Of a DNA stretch of 64,000 bases, positions 20,354-33,755 are shown in pieces (position 1 is the stretch's first letter; each line of letters begins with the position of its first letter). Below the pieces are notes generated by a model that was not told where the DNA came from, did not search any database, and was given only the letters and a program-made list of their open reading frames with translations. The DNA comes from JAWKWH01 sp965204295 (GTDB lineage: Bacteria; Pseudomonadota; Alphaproteobacteria; Rhizobiales; Rhizobiaceae): the NCBI GenBank assembly GCA_965204295.1, contig OZ241973.1, forward strand, positions 496,001-560,000. The letters are read 5' to 3'. A program made the position numbers and the translations under genes.

Positions 20354-21520
20354 TCATCCAATGGAGTATTTTGCGATGAAATCGCGATCCGGTTCGACGC
20401 CGATGCCCGGACGGTCCGGAATGGTCACATGACCGTCCGTGTTCTTGACCTGACCCTGAATATCCAGGGGTTCGGTCAGGAGTTCGTCGCGGAACCTGTT
20501 GTCGGTCGTATCGAATTCAAGCATCGGGTCGCGTTGGAACAGCCCGCCCGGTGAAGGCGGAATTGCGGCCAGAAGCTGAATGTTGGTCGCAACCGCGACC
20601 GCCGAACCCCATACGTGATTGACAACCGGAACGAAGTGGGCCTGCGCCAATGCGAGGACTTTCAGGTATTCGCTGACCCCTCCCAAAGCACAGACCTCCG
20701 GCTGGGCAATGTCCAGACACCGGTTGTCGAGGAGGTCCCTCCATCCCCAGCGGGTAAACTCGGCTTCCCCGCCCGATATCCGTGTCTTCAGTTTACTTCG
20801 CAGGAAACGGTAACCGTCCCGGTCTTCCGGCGCAACAGGTTCTTCAAACCAGAACGGTTCCACTTCATCAAGAGCCGCGCCGACATAGGAGGCGTCATCA
20901 ACGGTATAGCAATGATTGGCGTCGACCATGAACGGAAAGTCATCGCCGACACCATCGCGCACGGCTTGCGCAAGCAGAATGTCATCCTGTGAGCCAAGGC
21001 CGACTTTCATCTTTGCCGCCTTGAATCCGGCCTCCCTGATCGCCGCGGCCTCCTCCCCGAAGCGTGAGACATGCGAGGCGGCATCTTCCCGCTTCAGCAT
21101 CATCCCGTATCCATAGACCGGAATGCGATCGCGATGTCTGCCGCCAATCAGTTTGTGAAGCGGCAGTCCGGTGATCTTTCCGGCCAGATCCCACAACGCG
21201 ATATCGACGCCGGAAAGCGCCTGTACCGGCATTCCCTTTTGTCCGTGATCGCGCAGCAGATTGTAGACCTTGTGCCAGATTACCTCACGATCGAGCGGAT
21301 CCATTCCGACGATCATCGGCCGGATCACCTTCTCCACGATCGCCTTGTTGGCGACGGCCACATTTCCAGGCCCGAAACACTCGCCCCAACCGGCAATCCC
21401 CTCGTCGGTTCTGACTTCGACCAGATGAGCCGTTCGGCGGGCATAATACTGCTGCGAATATCCGAGCTCCTCCGGCAGGTCATGGGACAGGACGTGGCTG
21501 ACAATTTCGGTAATCTTCAT
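20354..21520 (-). CDS. Enolase-superfamily enzyme (mandelate racemase/muconate lactonizing type)
   Basis: This 388-residue protein has the two-domain enolase-superfamily fold: an N-terminal capping domain (residues 1-125) and a modified TIM barrel. Catalytic signatures are KMK at residues 170-172, metal ligands Asp200 (FMVDANHCY), Glu226 or Glu227 (FWFEEPV) and Glu252 (RISGGEAEF), and His302 in NHVWGS. The KxK plus His arrangement matches the mandelate racemase subgroup, which abstracts the alpha proton of a carboxylate such as a sugar acid. The exact substrate is not predictable. The ATG at 21520 overlaps the stop of an IS1595 transposase remnant (ATGA), so the native upstream promoter region appears to have been replaced by IS debris. 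The gene itself is intact. Confidence 0.88.
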   Translation of the reverse strand: MKITEIVSHVLSHDLPEELGYSQQYYARRTAHLVEVRTDEGIAGWGECFGPGNVAVANKAIVEKVIRPMIVGMDPLDREVIWHKVYNLLRDHGQKGMPVQALSGVDIALWDLAGKITGLPLHKLIGGRHRDRIPVYGYGMMLKREDAASHVSRFGEEAAAIREAGFKAAKMKVGLGSQDDILLAQAVRDGVGDDFPFMVDANHCYTVDDASYVGAALDEVEPFWFEEPVAPEDRDGYRFLRSKLKTRISGGEAEFTRWGWRDLLDNRCLDIAQPEVCALGGVSEYLKVLALAQAHFVPVVNHVWGSAVAVATNIQLLAAIPPSPGGLFQRDPMLEFDTTDNRFRDELLTEPLDIQGQVKNTDGHVTIPDRPGIGVEPDRDFIAKYSIG

Positions 21521-21946
21521 GAGTCATGCCCGGGCGGGTTCTCTCGGATGTATCGTAGCAGCGGTTTCGGCTTGCCGAAAGCTTGGTCGTTATATCTCCA
21601 TTCGGTCTGTTTGAGGTGTGAATAGAAGGTGTGTCCGGGAAGTCCTTCGAACTTCGCGAGCCGCATTTTGGCCATGCGCCGAAAGCCCTGAATCTTGTTG
21701 CAACCGCACCATCCATTGGAGTTAACCACGGTCCTAGGGTCGACCCGACCCCGGATGATCTCTTGTAGCGTTGCCTTTGAGCAGTCTGGCATAATCTCGG
21801 TAGAGACACCTATCCATCGCGCTCAAAAATGCCGAAGACAGCGCTCTTTCCACAGGTTCCCCGACCACGCTTGCCTCTGGCGGGTCGAAGAAACTTTCAT
21901 CGACTTCGACAATACCAAAGAAAGGCCACTGAGCTTTCCTCGGAAT
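21517..21946 (-). pseudogene. IS1595-family (ISXO2-like) transposase remnant
   Basis: Pieces of an ISXO2-like DDE transposase are spread over three frames on the minus strand. One has IVEVDESFFD. A second has ARGKRGRGTCGKSAVFGIFE. A third has MPDCSKATLQEIIRGRVDPR, TVVNSNGWCG and MRLAKFEGLPGHTFYSHLKQTEWRYND. Several frameshifts and a deletion between NGWCG and MRLAKF make it inactive. Its 5' end is cut at the left border of the IS3-family element, so that element probably inserted into it or beside it. Confidence 0.85.
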
Positions 21947-22008
21947 TTGGACGCTGACGTAAGCTACGATTTTCTGTCTTCCGGTTTTCAACACGAAGGA
22001 GGTCGGAA

Positions 22009-22302
22009 ATGTCGAAACGGAAGCATCATCGTCCGGAGTTCACAGCCAAGGTCGCGTTGGCAGCGCTGAAAGGCGAGCGGACGGTGAGCGAATTGGCCGG
22101 TCGGTTCGGCGTGCATCCCACGATGATCCATCCATGGAAACGGGCCTTGCTTGAGGGCGCATCGGGCGTGTTCGAGCGGGGTGGCCGAAAGGCGCCGGAA
22201 GTGGATGACGTGCAGGTCAAGGACCTTCACACCAGGATCGGGGAACTGGCCGTCGCCAACGATTTTCCGGCCGGAAAGCTCAAGCCCCGGACCGGCGCGT
22301 GA
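22009..22302 (+). CDS. IS3-family transposase OrfA (HTH subunit)
   Basis: OrfA is 97 residues with the IS3/IS911-type helix-turn-helix: KRKHHRPEFTAKVALAALKG, VSELAGRFGVHPTMIHPWKR. It binds the terminal repeats of the element and joins OrfB to form the transposase. The usual ending, a leucine-zipper-like helix with IGxLxVxxDFL, reads IGELAVANDFPAGKL here. GGAGG lies 7 nt upstream of the ATG. Its TGA overlaps the GTG of orfB. The product may still be made, but the catalytic partner is broken. Confidence 0.85.
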   Translation: MSKRKHHRPEFTAKVALAALKGERTVSELAGRFGVHPTMIHPWKRALLEGASGVFERGGRKAPEVDDVQVKDLHTRIGELAVANDFPAGKLKPRTGA

Positions 22303-23140
22303 GGCGGAAGATGATTGAGCCGAACCTGCAGGGCCTGTCTGTTGGCAAGCGATGCGCGTTGCCGTCGATCTCGCGGTCGTCGTTTTACGACGACCCGAAA
22401 GGCGAAAGTGAGGTGACCCTCGATCCGATGTGCGTGAGTGACAAGAAATTCCTTGAGACACCGTTTTACGGCGTCCGCCGGATGACATGGCGCCTGCGCG
22501 ATGAGGATCATCCGGTTAACGAGAAGCGGATCGGACGCCTTATGCCGATTTACCGGAAACCAAACACGAGCAAGGCGGCAAAGGGCCACAAGATTTACCC
22601 CTATCCGCTGCGCGGTCTGCGCGTGGACCGACCCGATCAGGTCCGGTGCGCCGATATCACCTGCCTGCCTATGCGGCGTGGGTTCTTATATCTCGCAGCT
22701 ATCATGGACCGGTACACCCGAAAGGTTCTGGCGTGGCGGATATCGAACACGCCGGAAGCGGACTTCCGCGTCGAGGCATTGAACGAGGCGGTCCACAAGT
22801 CTGGCTTGCCGCAGATCATGAACACGGATCGGGGCAGTCAGTTCACATCTTTTGTCCGGACCGACCGACTGCGACGATCCGGTATTCGTATCTCAATGGA
22901 TGGCAAGGGGCGGTTCCCGGATAACATCTTCGTTGAACGGCTGTGGCGGTCTCCGAAATACGAATGCGTCTATCCGCACGCCTTCAAGACCGGCTCAGGA
23001 CGGGCATCGATGCCTGGATGGACTTCTACAACAATAACAAGCGCCCGCATTCCGCCCTTGGCGCCAGACCGCCAGCCGTGTCCTATTGGCGGTGCAATGA
23101 AACCGACAACCCCGATCGGCAGGTGCAAAGAGTAGCTTAA
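22299..23140 (+). pseudogene. IS3-family transposase OrfB, frameshifted near 3' end
   Basis: The catalytic integrase domain retains the DDE residues: Asp in QVRCADITCLPMRRGFLYLA, Asp in MNTDRGSQFTSF and Glu in DNIFVERLWRSPKYECVY. After HAFKTGSG, at about 22997, the frame is wrong. The expected ending, RTGIDAWMDFYNNNKRPHSA and LGARPPAVSYW, continues in another frame to 23140. The normal family sequence at this point is GSELRTG; a short deletion near ggctcagg would explain the shift. Inactive as read. Confidence 0.85.
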
Positions 23141-23161
23141 ACCACGCCAGATAATGTCCAA

Positions 23162-23331
23162 CAATCGGGGAGTGACTCACCAAAAACGTGACGTTGTTCG
23201 TGCAAGGCGAATATGCCCAATACGGTGACAAGGATTATCAGGACGATCTCGGTGTGATCTCTGTAGAGCTCGACGAGATCGCGGGCCGAATCGGTATCCT
23301 GTACAGCTTCTGATTTTGGATTTTCCGCCAT
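23162..23331 (-). pseudogene. Small membrane protein gene truncated by the IS3-family element
   Basis: Starting at ATG 23331, the frame reads AENPKSEAVQDTDSARDLVE, then LYRDHTEIVLIILVTVLGIF and ALHEQRHVF, a cytosolic acidic N-terminus followed by one transmembrane helix. Coding character stops at the right border of the IS, after which the frame runs into the terminal repeat. The original protein is unknown, but the pattern is that of a real gene whose 3' part was removed by the insertion. Confidence 0.55.
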
Positions 23332-23392
23332 GACGTTCGCAGCGGCGGGGACTCGGCATTCCCGCTGCTTTTGGCACTTTGGTATATAATTC

Positions 23393-23894
23393 TTTTAAAG
23401 CAGGTTGCGTTTGATTTGAATTGATAGGGGTTCCCAAGTTTGAGTTTGTCTGGTTCACTTCCGTTCGAGGAAGTGTGTGTTATGGGCAAGCCGTATTCAT
23501 TGGATCTTCGTCAGCGCGTCGTTGGCCACGTCGCGGCAGGGCGCTCCTGTCGTGCGGTCGGTCGGGCCTTCGGCGTTAGTGCGTCAACGGCAGTACGGAT
23601 TGTGTCGGAACACCGGTCGCGTGGGGATGTGTCTCCCAAACCGCAAGGTCGTCCTGCGGGCCGGTTCGGTAAGTTGGCGCCCCATATGGACTTGCCGACC
23701 TATTCGCCCGACCTCAACCCTATCGAAATGGCCTTTGCCAAACTCAAAGCTCACCTCAGACGCATCGGCGCACGCACATTCGACACCCTAATCAAGACAC
23801 TCGGCAACATCTGCCATCTCTTCAAACCTGAAGAATGCAGAAACTTCCTCAAAGCCGCCGAACATGCCTCACAGTAAATGCAAATCGCTTTAAA
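23393..23894 (+). mobile_element. Internally deleted IS630-family element (MITE-like)
   Basis: Imperfect terminal inverted repeats are visible. The left end, 23393-23412, reads ttttaaagcaggttgcgttt. The inverted right end, from 23894, reads tttaaagcgatttgcattta. The roughly 500-bp element holds an internally deleted transposase frame and lies 13 bp from the 3' end of the tRNA-fMet gene, that is, just beyond the end of the rRNA operon. Confidence 0.75.
23482..23877 (+). CDS. Internally deleted IS630-family transposase
   Basis: The frame joins the N-terminal helix-turn-helix of an IS630 transposase (MGKPYSLDLRQRVVGHVAAG, CRAVGRAFGVSASTAVRIV, GRPAGRFGKLAPH) directly to its C-terminal end (LPTYSPDLNPIEMAFAKLKA, RTFDTLIKTLGNICHLFKPE). 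About 180 residues of the catalytic centre, including the first two acidic residues of the DDE triad, are missing; only the Glu in NPIE remains. The deletion is in frame, so a 131-residue DNA-binding protein could still be made. It could act as a repressor of related elements. The start is the ATG at 23482; the upstream part of the frame lacks homology. Confidence 0.8.
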   Translation: MGKPYSLDLRQRVVGHVAAGRSCRAVGRAFGVSASTAVRIVSEHRSRGDVSPKPQGRPAGRFGKLAPHMDLPTYSPDLNPIEMAFAKLKAHLRRIGARTFDTLIKTLGNICHLFKPEECRNFLKAAEHASQ

Positions 23895-23906
23895 TACGAA
23901 GGATTT

Positions 23907-23983
<77 letters not shown>

Positions 23984-24196
23984 TCACCAAGTCGGCGTCC
24001 TTATCGCTTGGCAGACCGGATCGGGCGGTCTTGCATACAGGCAACGATTCTGCCGGCGTCGCGGTTCCCGCCATCCCTGCGACCCGGCCCGATATGCGCC
24101 GGGTGGCAAAAGGCCGCTTGTGCGGCCCGTACCCGACACCGTTTCATGACCGCAGGGCCATGTCGTAAACCGGAAGATCAATGCATGCGTTTTGCA

Positions 24197-24314
24197 GACC
24201 TGGCGGCGACCTACTCTCCCGCGTCTTGAGACGAAGTACCATCAGCGCTGGGGCGTTTCACGGACGAGTTCGGAATGGGATCGGGTGCAGCCACCCCGCC
24301 ATAACCACCAGGTC
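24197..24314 (-). rRNA. rrf: 5S ribosomal RNA
   Basis: The minus strand begins GACCTGGTGGTTATGGCGGG and ends GGGAGAGTAGGTCGCCGCCAGGTC; the terminal helix CCTGGTGG/CCGCCAGG pairs. Internal landmarks CACCCGATCCCATTCCGAAC and the GATGGTACT loop E segment are typical. Length is about 118 nt. End positions are good to a few bases. Confidence 0.95.
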
Positions 24315-24454
24315 GGCAAAAGGCAAGCATTTCTTGAGAAGCCGGGCTTTGCCGACCGTCAGGACGGACGCAGTCCGCACGGCCGACCGGTCCGTCGGCG
24401 GCGCCTTTGCGCCGCGCCCGCGTGAACGCCAAACGGCGGACACAGGCAATGAGA

Positions 24455-27262
<2,808 letters not shown>

Positions 27263-27515
27263 TCTCATCGCCAATGCCCGCCTGGACGTGTTGCCCGCGC
27301 GCCATCGGCAAAAAAGACCAGCTTCTCGAGATCCGTCCGGTGGCCTGCGGTTAGGCCGGCCAATCAAGGTGCCGCGGATTGAGCGTCCGCGGCGACACAT
27401 CATCCATGACGATGTCCGAACTGATCTTCTATTTACGATGCTTTACAGAACAAGCGAACGCCGCGCGCTCGCAATCCATTGTTTCTTCAAACGAATGATG
27501 TTTCCAGCCTGGAAT

Positions 27516-27591
27516 TGGTGGAGCTTATCGGGATCGAACCGATGACCCCCTGCTTGCAAAGCAGGTGCTCTCCCAGCTGAGCTAAAGCCCC
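27516..27591 (-). tRNA. tRNA-Ala (anticodon UGC)
   Basis: The sequence GGGGCTTTAGCTCAGCTGGG, anticodon stem-loop CCTGC TTTGCAA GCAGG, TpsiC GTTCGATCC and CCA form a full cloverleaf in the 16S-23S spacer. Confidence 0.97.
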
Positions 27592-27703
27592 ACATCGTTT
27601 TGCGCGGCAGACACGACGTCGCACCGCCGGGCCATTTGCACTGCAAATGCCGGGAGGCGATCAAATCCGCATGTTTGACGGCGATTGTCTGGCAACCCTG
27701 TCC

Positions 27704-27780
<77 letters not shown>

Positions 27781-27997
27781 CCTGTTCTTCAAACCTTCAA
27801 GGCATGAGGACAAAGCACAATCATTCGCGAAGAAAGAGAAACGAAGGCGGCAGGTCCCGCTTCACACCAATATCGCCGGTTTCGAAAACCGGTCGATACA
27901 AGCGCACTGGTCGTCGCGGCATAAGGCTGACTAGCCTTTGCCTTGTTCTAAAACGAACCGAAAGGAAATTGCCTGAAAGGCCTTTCCGTTAAGGTTC

Positions 27998-29492
<1,495 letters not shown>

Positions 29493-29849
29493 GATATCAA
29501 GACATTTGATTTGGCTTTATCTGGTCACGCTTGAATCGACGAGAACCTGTAAACACCTGACTGCCGAACACAGCCAAATTGTCACATATTCTCTCTCGAA
29601 ACGTGTCCGCCAAAGTCTTTGAATGGAGCCTTCGGACCGAAGTCCGCCGAACTCCGCGCGACCATGCCGCCCACGTTTCTCTTTCTTCTCATATTCAATT
29701 GTCAAAGATCTGACTCCGCAAACGCGATGTCCTGGGTCGGCCGCTAGAGGCTTGAACCCGTCAGAGTGTCGCTCACGCGGCTCTCCAAGAAAATTATACA
29801 AGAGTAAACAAACTCGCCGCCAGCGGCGCTCCGCCCTCGTTGCGAAGGT
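29493..29849 (-). other. rRNA operon leader
   Basis: About 360 nt separate the rrn promoter from mature 16S. On the minus strand the leader includes CTTTGACAATTGAATATGAG followed by AAGAAAGAGAAACGTGG, a segment common in rhizobial rrn leaders and likely to contain the antitermination (boxA-like) and RNase III processing sites. The open frames across it show no protein similarity. Confidence 0.6.
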
Positions 29850-29878
29850 ATATAGTCGTCGGCGGGCCAAACTGTCAA
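29850..29878 (-). promoter_or_regulatory. Predicted rrn sigma-70 promoter
   Basis: On the minus strand a perfect -35, TTGACA (29878-29873), is followed after a 17-bp spacer by CTATAT (29855-29850) and then A. The spacing is ideal for the housekeeping sigma factor, and the position upstream of the leader fits the rRNA operon. Confidence 0.8.
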
Positions 29879-30150
29879 CAGCGAATTCGAACTTTTTTCG
29901 GCATTTTTCGGGTCTGAACTCCCGCTCGTCGAAACCCCTTTTTACGGTTGGAAACGACAACGGGAAGCATTTGGCGGCGGGGGTTGAAATCGGGTCGCAA
30001 TCATGCCCGAATGACGGGATATCGCGAAGCGGTAATGTCGACGCGGAAAGCGGTGCTTTACCGGTCGTTGACTTGACGCGCCCAACAGGGGCAAATGAGC
30101 ATCCGGCCAGATCGGCGCCGCACCGGGACAGGGGACCAATCGCCAGGGAC

Positions 30151-32088
30151 ATGAGCGAATCGGAACGTATTCTCGCCGAACTTGGCGACGAGCCTTCGCT
30201 TGTTGCCGACGGTCGCGGTCGGCTTTATCGGCGCGATGTCTCCGCGCGATGGTTGTCGGGAACCTTTCTGACCGGTGTGACATCCGGTATTTTGCTCGGC
30301 GTGGCGCTGTTTGCCGCCCTCGACGGACGCGAACAACTGGCCACCCCGCCCGAAATCGCGAACCTCAACGACATCGCCCCCGGCGACAAGGAGGCGGACA
30401 ACGCGAAGGTCGACCGAATTGCCCGGCCTTTCGCGGTTTCTTCCGCTCGCGGCCGCCGGCGCATGGAAGTTTCCACCGTCATCAGGTCCGGCGACCGTGA
30501 TCTCGTTCGAACCCTGCCGTTCGTCCATCTCAGGATGGCGCTCGCCGCCGGTCACACCACCGACCGGAGATATCCGCGGTTTAATCCGCTTGACGTGTTT
30601 GCCGCTGACGGTGAAGAGATCGTCGCGACGACCGGTTTGATCTACGGCGCCAGCGTTGAAAGCGATGTCAGGCTGAAAATGATCGACTTTCCGTTCGAGA
30701 ACGCAAATTTCGAGGAAAATGGCCGGCTTACGGCCGATGAGGTCGAGAAGGTGGTCCGCGAGACCGGCACCATCCTGCCCGATGGCGCCGTGCATGTCGC
30801 GGCGTTGCATTATGTCAATCCGCGGCGTTTCGGCAATCCATCGATTTCGGACGCGATTCCGGCGGCTTTTGACGTAAAAATCGTGCCGCAGAACGTGTCG
30901 GTCGCGCGGGTCAGCCGAAGCAACGGGTTGGTTCCCGCGTTTTCGGAGGAAGTCATTGCCGTCCGGCAAAACGGGTCGATTCGCGACGTATTCGAGAATT
31001 CCGGATATTCCGGTGAAGATACGGACGGTATGATCGAGGCCCTGACGACGCTGCTGAAGACAGACAGGCTGGAAGCGGGCATGGCGGTCCGGATTGGCGT
31101 CGAAATGCCGGATGACGCCGAACATATTGTCCGCGCCGGGATTTATCGGGATGGCGGCCACGTTCTGACGGTCGCGCTCAACGACCGACGGCAATATGTT
31201 CGCGCCGAGGAACCGGCCATCGATCCGGCGATTGCTTCCGCACACAATGCAACACCGGGCAAGGTTGACGTTCGCGGTGACCTCCCGCGCGCCTATGATG
31301 GCATCTATCGCGCCGCCTATTCTCATGGCGTCTCCAGGAAAATGACCGGGCGGCTCATAAATTTGCTGGCGGCCAGGGTCGATTTTCAATCCCGCCTTCA
31401 TCCCTCTGACCGTCTGGATATCTTTTTTTCACGGCCCGATGCGGATGGGAACACGACGCCCGATTCGGAGTTGTTGTATGTGAGAGCCAGTTTAGGCGAC
31501 GTGGAACGCATTCTGTACCGCTTCCAGATGCTTGATGGAAAAGTCGATTACTTCACGCCCGAAGGCAGAAGCGCCAGGCAGTTTCTACTGCGCAATCCGG
31601 TTCCGAACGGCCGTTTCCGTTCCGGCTTCGGCATGCGGCGGCATCCGATCCTGAAATACCGGAAAATGCACACCGGCGTCGATTGGTCCGCGCCGCGCGG
31701 AACGCCGATCATCGCGTCCGGCAACGGAACGGTGAAGAAAGCCGGCTGGGTGTCGGGCTACGGAAAACAGACCGTCATCAAGCACGCCAACGGTTATGTG
31801 ACATCCTACTCGCACCAGACCGCGATCGCCAAAGGAGTGGTTCCCGGCGCGCGGGTTCGCCAGGGACAGGTGATCGGCTATGTCGGTTCGACCGGCCTGT
31901 CGACCGGCAACCATCTGCACTACGAATTGATCGTCAACGGCGCCAGGGTCGACCCCATGCGTGTGCGTCTGCCAACGGGCCGGGTGATGAAGGGCGAGGA
32001 ACTTGCGGCGTTCGAACGTGAACGCGACCGGATCGACGCACTTCTTCGCGACGAGAATGATCCGCCGCTGAAAGTGGCGAGCAGGTAG
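30151..32088 (+). CDS. M23-family metallopeptidase with membrane anchor
   Basis: This 645-residue protein has a short cytosolic N-terminus, one transmembrane helix (about residues 38-55, TFLTGVTSGILLGVALFAA), a long periplasmic region and a C-terminal LytM/M23 domain. The zinc ligands are seen in HTGVDWSAPRGTPI (H-x3-D) and in HLHYE, with the third His in TSYSHQTAI. RSGFGMRRHPILKY is the typical M23 entry. The enzyme is predicted to cut peptide cross-links in peptidoglycan, for growth or division. The ATG at 30151 is preceded by AGGGA. The open frame extends 528 nt upstream, but that part overlaps the divergent rRNA promoter and leader and is not coding. It is transcribed divergently from the rRNA operon. 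Confidence 0.9.
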   Translation: MSESERILAELGDEPSLVADGRGRLYRRDVSARWLSGTFLTGVTSGILLGVALFAALDGREQLATPPEIANLNDIAPGDKEADNAKVDRIARPFAVSSARGRRRMEVSTVIRSGDRDLVRTLPFVHLRMALAAGHTTDRRYPRFNPLDVFAADGEEIVATTGLIYGASVESDVRLKMIDFPFENANFEENGRLTADEVEKVVRETGTILPDGAVHVAALHYVNPRRFGNPSISDAIPAAFDVKIVPQNVSVARVSRSNGLVPAFSEEVIAVRQNGSIRDVFENSGYSGEDTDGMIEALTTLLKTDRLEAGMAVRIGVEMPDDAEHIVRAGIYRDGGHVLTVALNDRRQYVRAEEPAIDPAIASAHNATPGKVDVRGDLPRAYDGIYRAAYSHGVSRKMTGRLINLLAARVDFQSRLHPSDRLDIFFSRPDADGNTTPDSELLYVRASLGDVERILYRFQMLDGKVDYFTPEGRSARQFLLRNPVPNGRFRSGFGMRRHPILKYRKMHTGVDWSAPRGTPIIASGNGTVKKAGWVSGYGKQTVIKHANGYVTSYSHQTAIAKGVVPGARVRQGQVIGYVGSTGLSTGNHLHYELIVNGARVDPMRVRLPTGRVMKGEELAAFERERDRIDALLRDENDPPLKVASR

Positions 32089-32228
32089 CAATCAGGATTT
32101 TTGCGGACGGTCTTTTGATCTTTGGCGCCGCCTCCGTTGCGGCGTGACCTCAAATTCCGAACCGCTACCCGTAGGAGTCGGCGGGTTGTTCGTCAGGCCA
32201 TGAATCGGAATGCATAATCGCGGCGGGA

Positions 32229-33743
32229 TCAATCGCCTTCGGCAACGCCCTTTTGACGGGCCTTCGCGCGGCGAGCCCTGTAGCTTGGCACCGCCACCAG
32301 CAAGACAGCGACCGCAAGAAGCCCAAGGGTCATCGGCCGATCGACAATGAACGCCACCCCGTCATGGAGTTGCATTGAGCGGGAGAAGTTATCCTCCAGC
32401 ATGCTTCCGAGGATAAAGCCGATCAGCAGAGGGGCCAGCGGATAGTCGGCAAGGCGCAGGACTGTCGCCGCAATTCCGAGACCGACAAGGATCAGCAACT
32501 CGGTTGCGTTGTTCTGCCCGATATAGCTGCCCATCAGCGTGAAGAAGAGGATGAAGGGGACCAGGTAGTTGCGCGGGATTGCCAGCACCCTGGCGATATA
32601 TGGAATGAGCGGCAGGTTCAGGATCAGCAGGATCAGATTGCCGATATACATCGAGATGATGACCGCCCAGAAAATCTGGGGATTGTCGATCATGAGACGC
32701 GGGCCGGGCGTGACGTTGAGCGCGATCAGGGCGCCCAGCAGAATTGCCGTTGTGCCCGACCCCGGTATGCCCAGGGTCAGCAGGGGCACGAACGATCCGG
32801 TGCAGGCTGCGTTGTTGGCCGTCTCGGGCGCGGCCAGTCCCTTGATGGCCCCCTTGCCGAATTCCTCCCGCTCTTCCTTCGAGGCGATGTTGCGCTCGAC
32901 CGCGTAGCCCAGAAAGGACGCGATTGTCGCACCGGCGCCCGGCAGCACGCCGATGAAGAAGCCCTGGATCGACTGGCGGCCGATGACCGGGGCGATCTTG
33001 CGCCCTTCCTCACGGGTGATGCGCAGTTTCGTGATTCTGCCGTCGTCGCCCTGGGCCGAGCGCGCGGGATTCAGCACCAGAAAGAGCGCCTCCGGCAGCG
33101 CGAACATCGCCATGGCCAGCGTAATGAAATTGAACCCCGATTGCAGATCCGACAGCCCCATGGTGAAGCGCGGCATGTTGAACAACGCACCCTCGCCCAC
33201 CGTCGCCATCATCAGACCGAGCAATGTCATCAGGATCGCCTTGGCGATATTGCCCGTGCCGGCGAACGCGGCGACGGCGGAAAGCCCGACCACCATAAGC
33301 GCGAAATATTCGGCCGAATGGAAGAGCAGCGCCACGGTCGAAAGCATGGGCGCGAAAACCATCAGCAGAAGAGCGCCGATAGTGCCGCCCGCGAACGAGG
33401 CGATTGCGGCGATGGTCAGCGCCTTGCCGGCCATGCCCTTGCGCGCCATCGGATAGCCGTCGAAACTGGTGGCGACGGTTCCCGCCACGCCGGGCGCGTT
33501 CAGCAGGATGGACGAGGTCGAGCCTCCGAAAATCGCGCCGTAGTAGACGCCGGCCAGCAGGATCAGCGCCGCGGAAGGATCGCCGATGGTGATCGCGACG
33601 GGAATCATTATGGCGATGATCGACATCGGCCCGAGACCGGGCAGCATGCCGATGAATGTTCCGATCAGACAGCCCGCGACCACCATCAACAGGTTCTGGA
33701 TGGAGAAGGCCGCGCCGAGACCGATAAGAAGTCCTTCGATCAT
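32229..33743 (-). CDS. tctA: Tripartite tricarboxylate transporter, large permease TctA
   Basis: This 504-residue, about 12-TM permease has TctA hallmarks: GTFIGMLPGLGPMSIIAIMIP near residue 30, ILLAGVYYGAIFGGSTSSIL, NAPGVAGTVATSFDGYPMARKG, and the second half FFIGVLPGAGATIASFLGYA and ETANNAACTGSFVPLLTLGIPGSGTTA. It forms the translocation channel for a carboxylate bound by TctC, driven by the ion gradient. It is the last gene of tctC-tctB-tctA, 12 nt after tctB, and intact. Substrate is unknown; family members take citrate, aromatic acids or other carboxylates. Neighbouring hmgA suggests an aromatic or dicarboxylate role, by inference only. Confidence 0.94.
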   Translation of the reverse strand: MIEGLLIGLGAAFSIQNLLMVVAGCLIGTFIGMLPGLGPMSIIAIMIPVAITIGDPSAALILLAGVYYGAIFGGSTSSILLNAPGVAGTVATSFDGYPMARKGMAGKALTIAAIASFAGGTIGALLLMVFAPMLSTVALLFHSAEYFALMVVGLSAVAAFAGTGNIAKAILMTLLGLMMATVGEGALFNMPRFTMGLSDLQSGFNFITLAMAMFALPEALFLVLNPARSAQGDDGRITKLRITREEGRKIAPVIGRQSIQGFFIGVLPGAGATIASFLGYAVERNIASKEEREEFGKGAIKGLAAPETANNAACTGSFVPLLTLGIPGSGTTAILLGALIALNVTPGPRLMIDNPQIFWAVIISMYIGNLILLILNLPLIPYIARVLAIPRNYLVPFILFFTLMGSYIGQNNATELLILVGLGIAATVLRLADYPLAPLLIGFILGSMLEDNFSRSMQLHDGVAFIVDRPMTLGLLAVAVLLVAVPSYRARRAKARQKGVAEGD

Positions 33744-33755
33744 CGCAACCTCCTG

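Larger units (their letters stand above)
21947..23161 (+). mobile_element. IS3-family insertion sequence, decayed
   Basis: The element is about 1.2 kb and carries orfA and orfB. Its right end, read inward, is TTGGACATTATCTGGCGTGG followed by TTTAAGCTAC. The left end, TTGGACGCTGACG then TAAGCTAC, shares both outer and inner blocks but has lost part of the middle. Its right flank has cut a small membrane-protein gene, and its left flank abuts the IS1595 remnant. No target-site duplication was recognised. Confidence 0.8.

Noticed and set aside
20104..20354. tRNA-Asp as attachment site of an integrated element
   Set aside because: No integrase gene and no repeat of the tRNA 3' end were seen nearby; the adjoining accessory sequence is IS debris.
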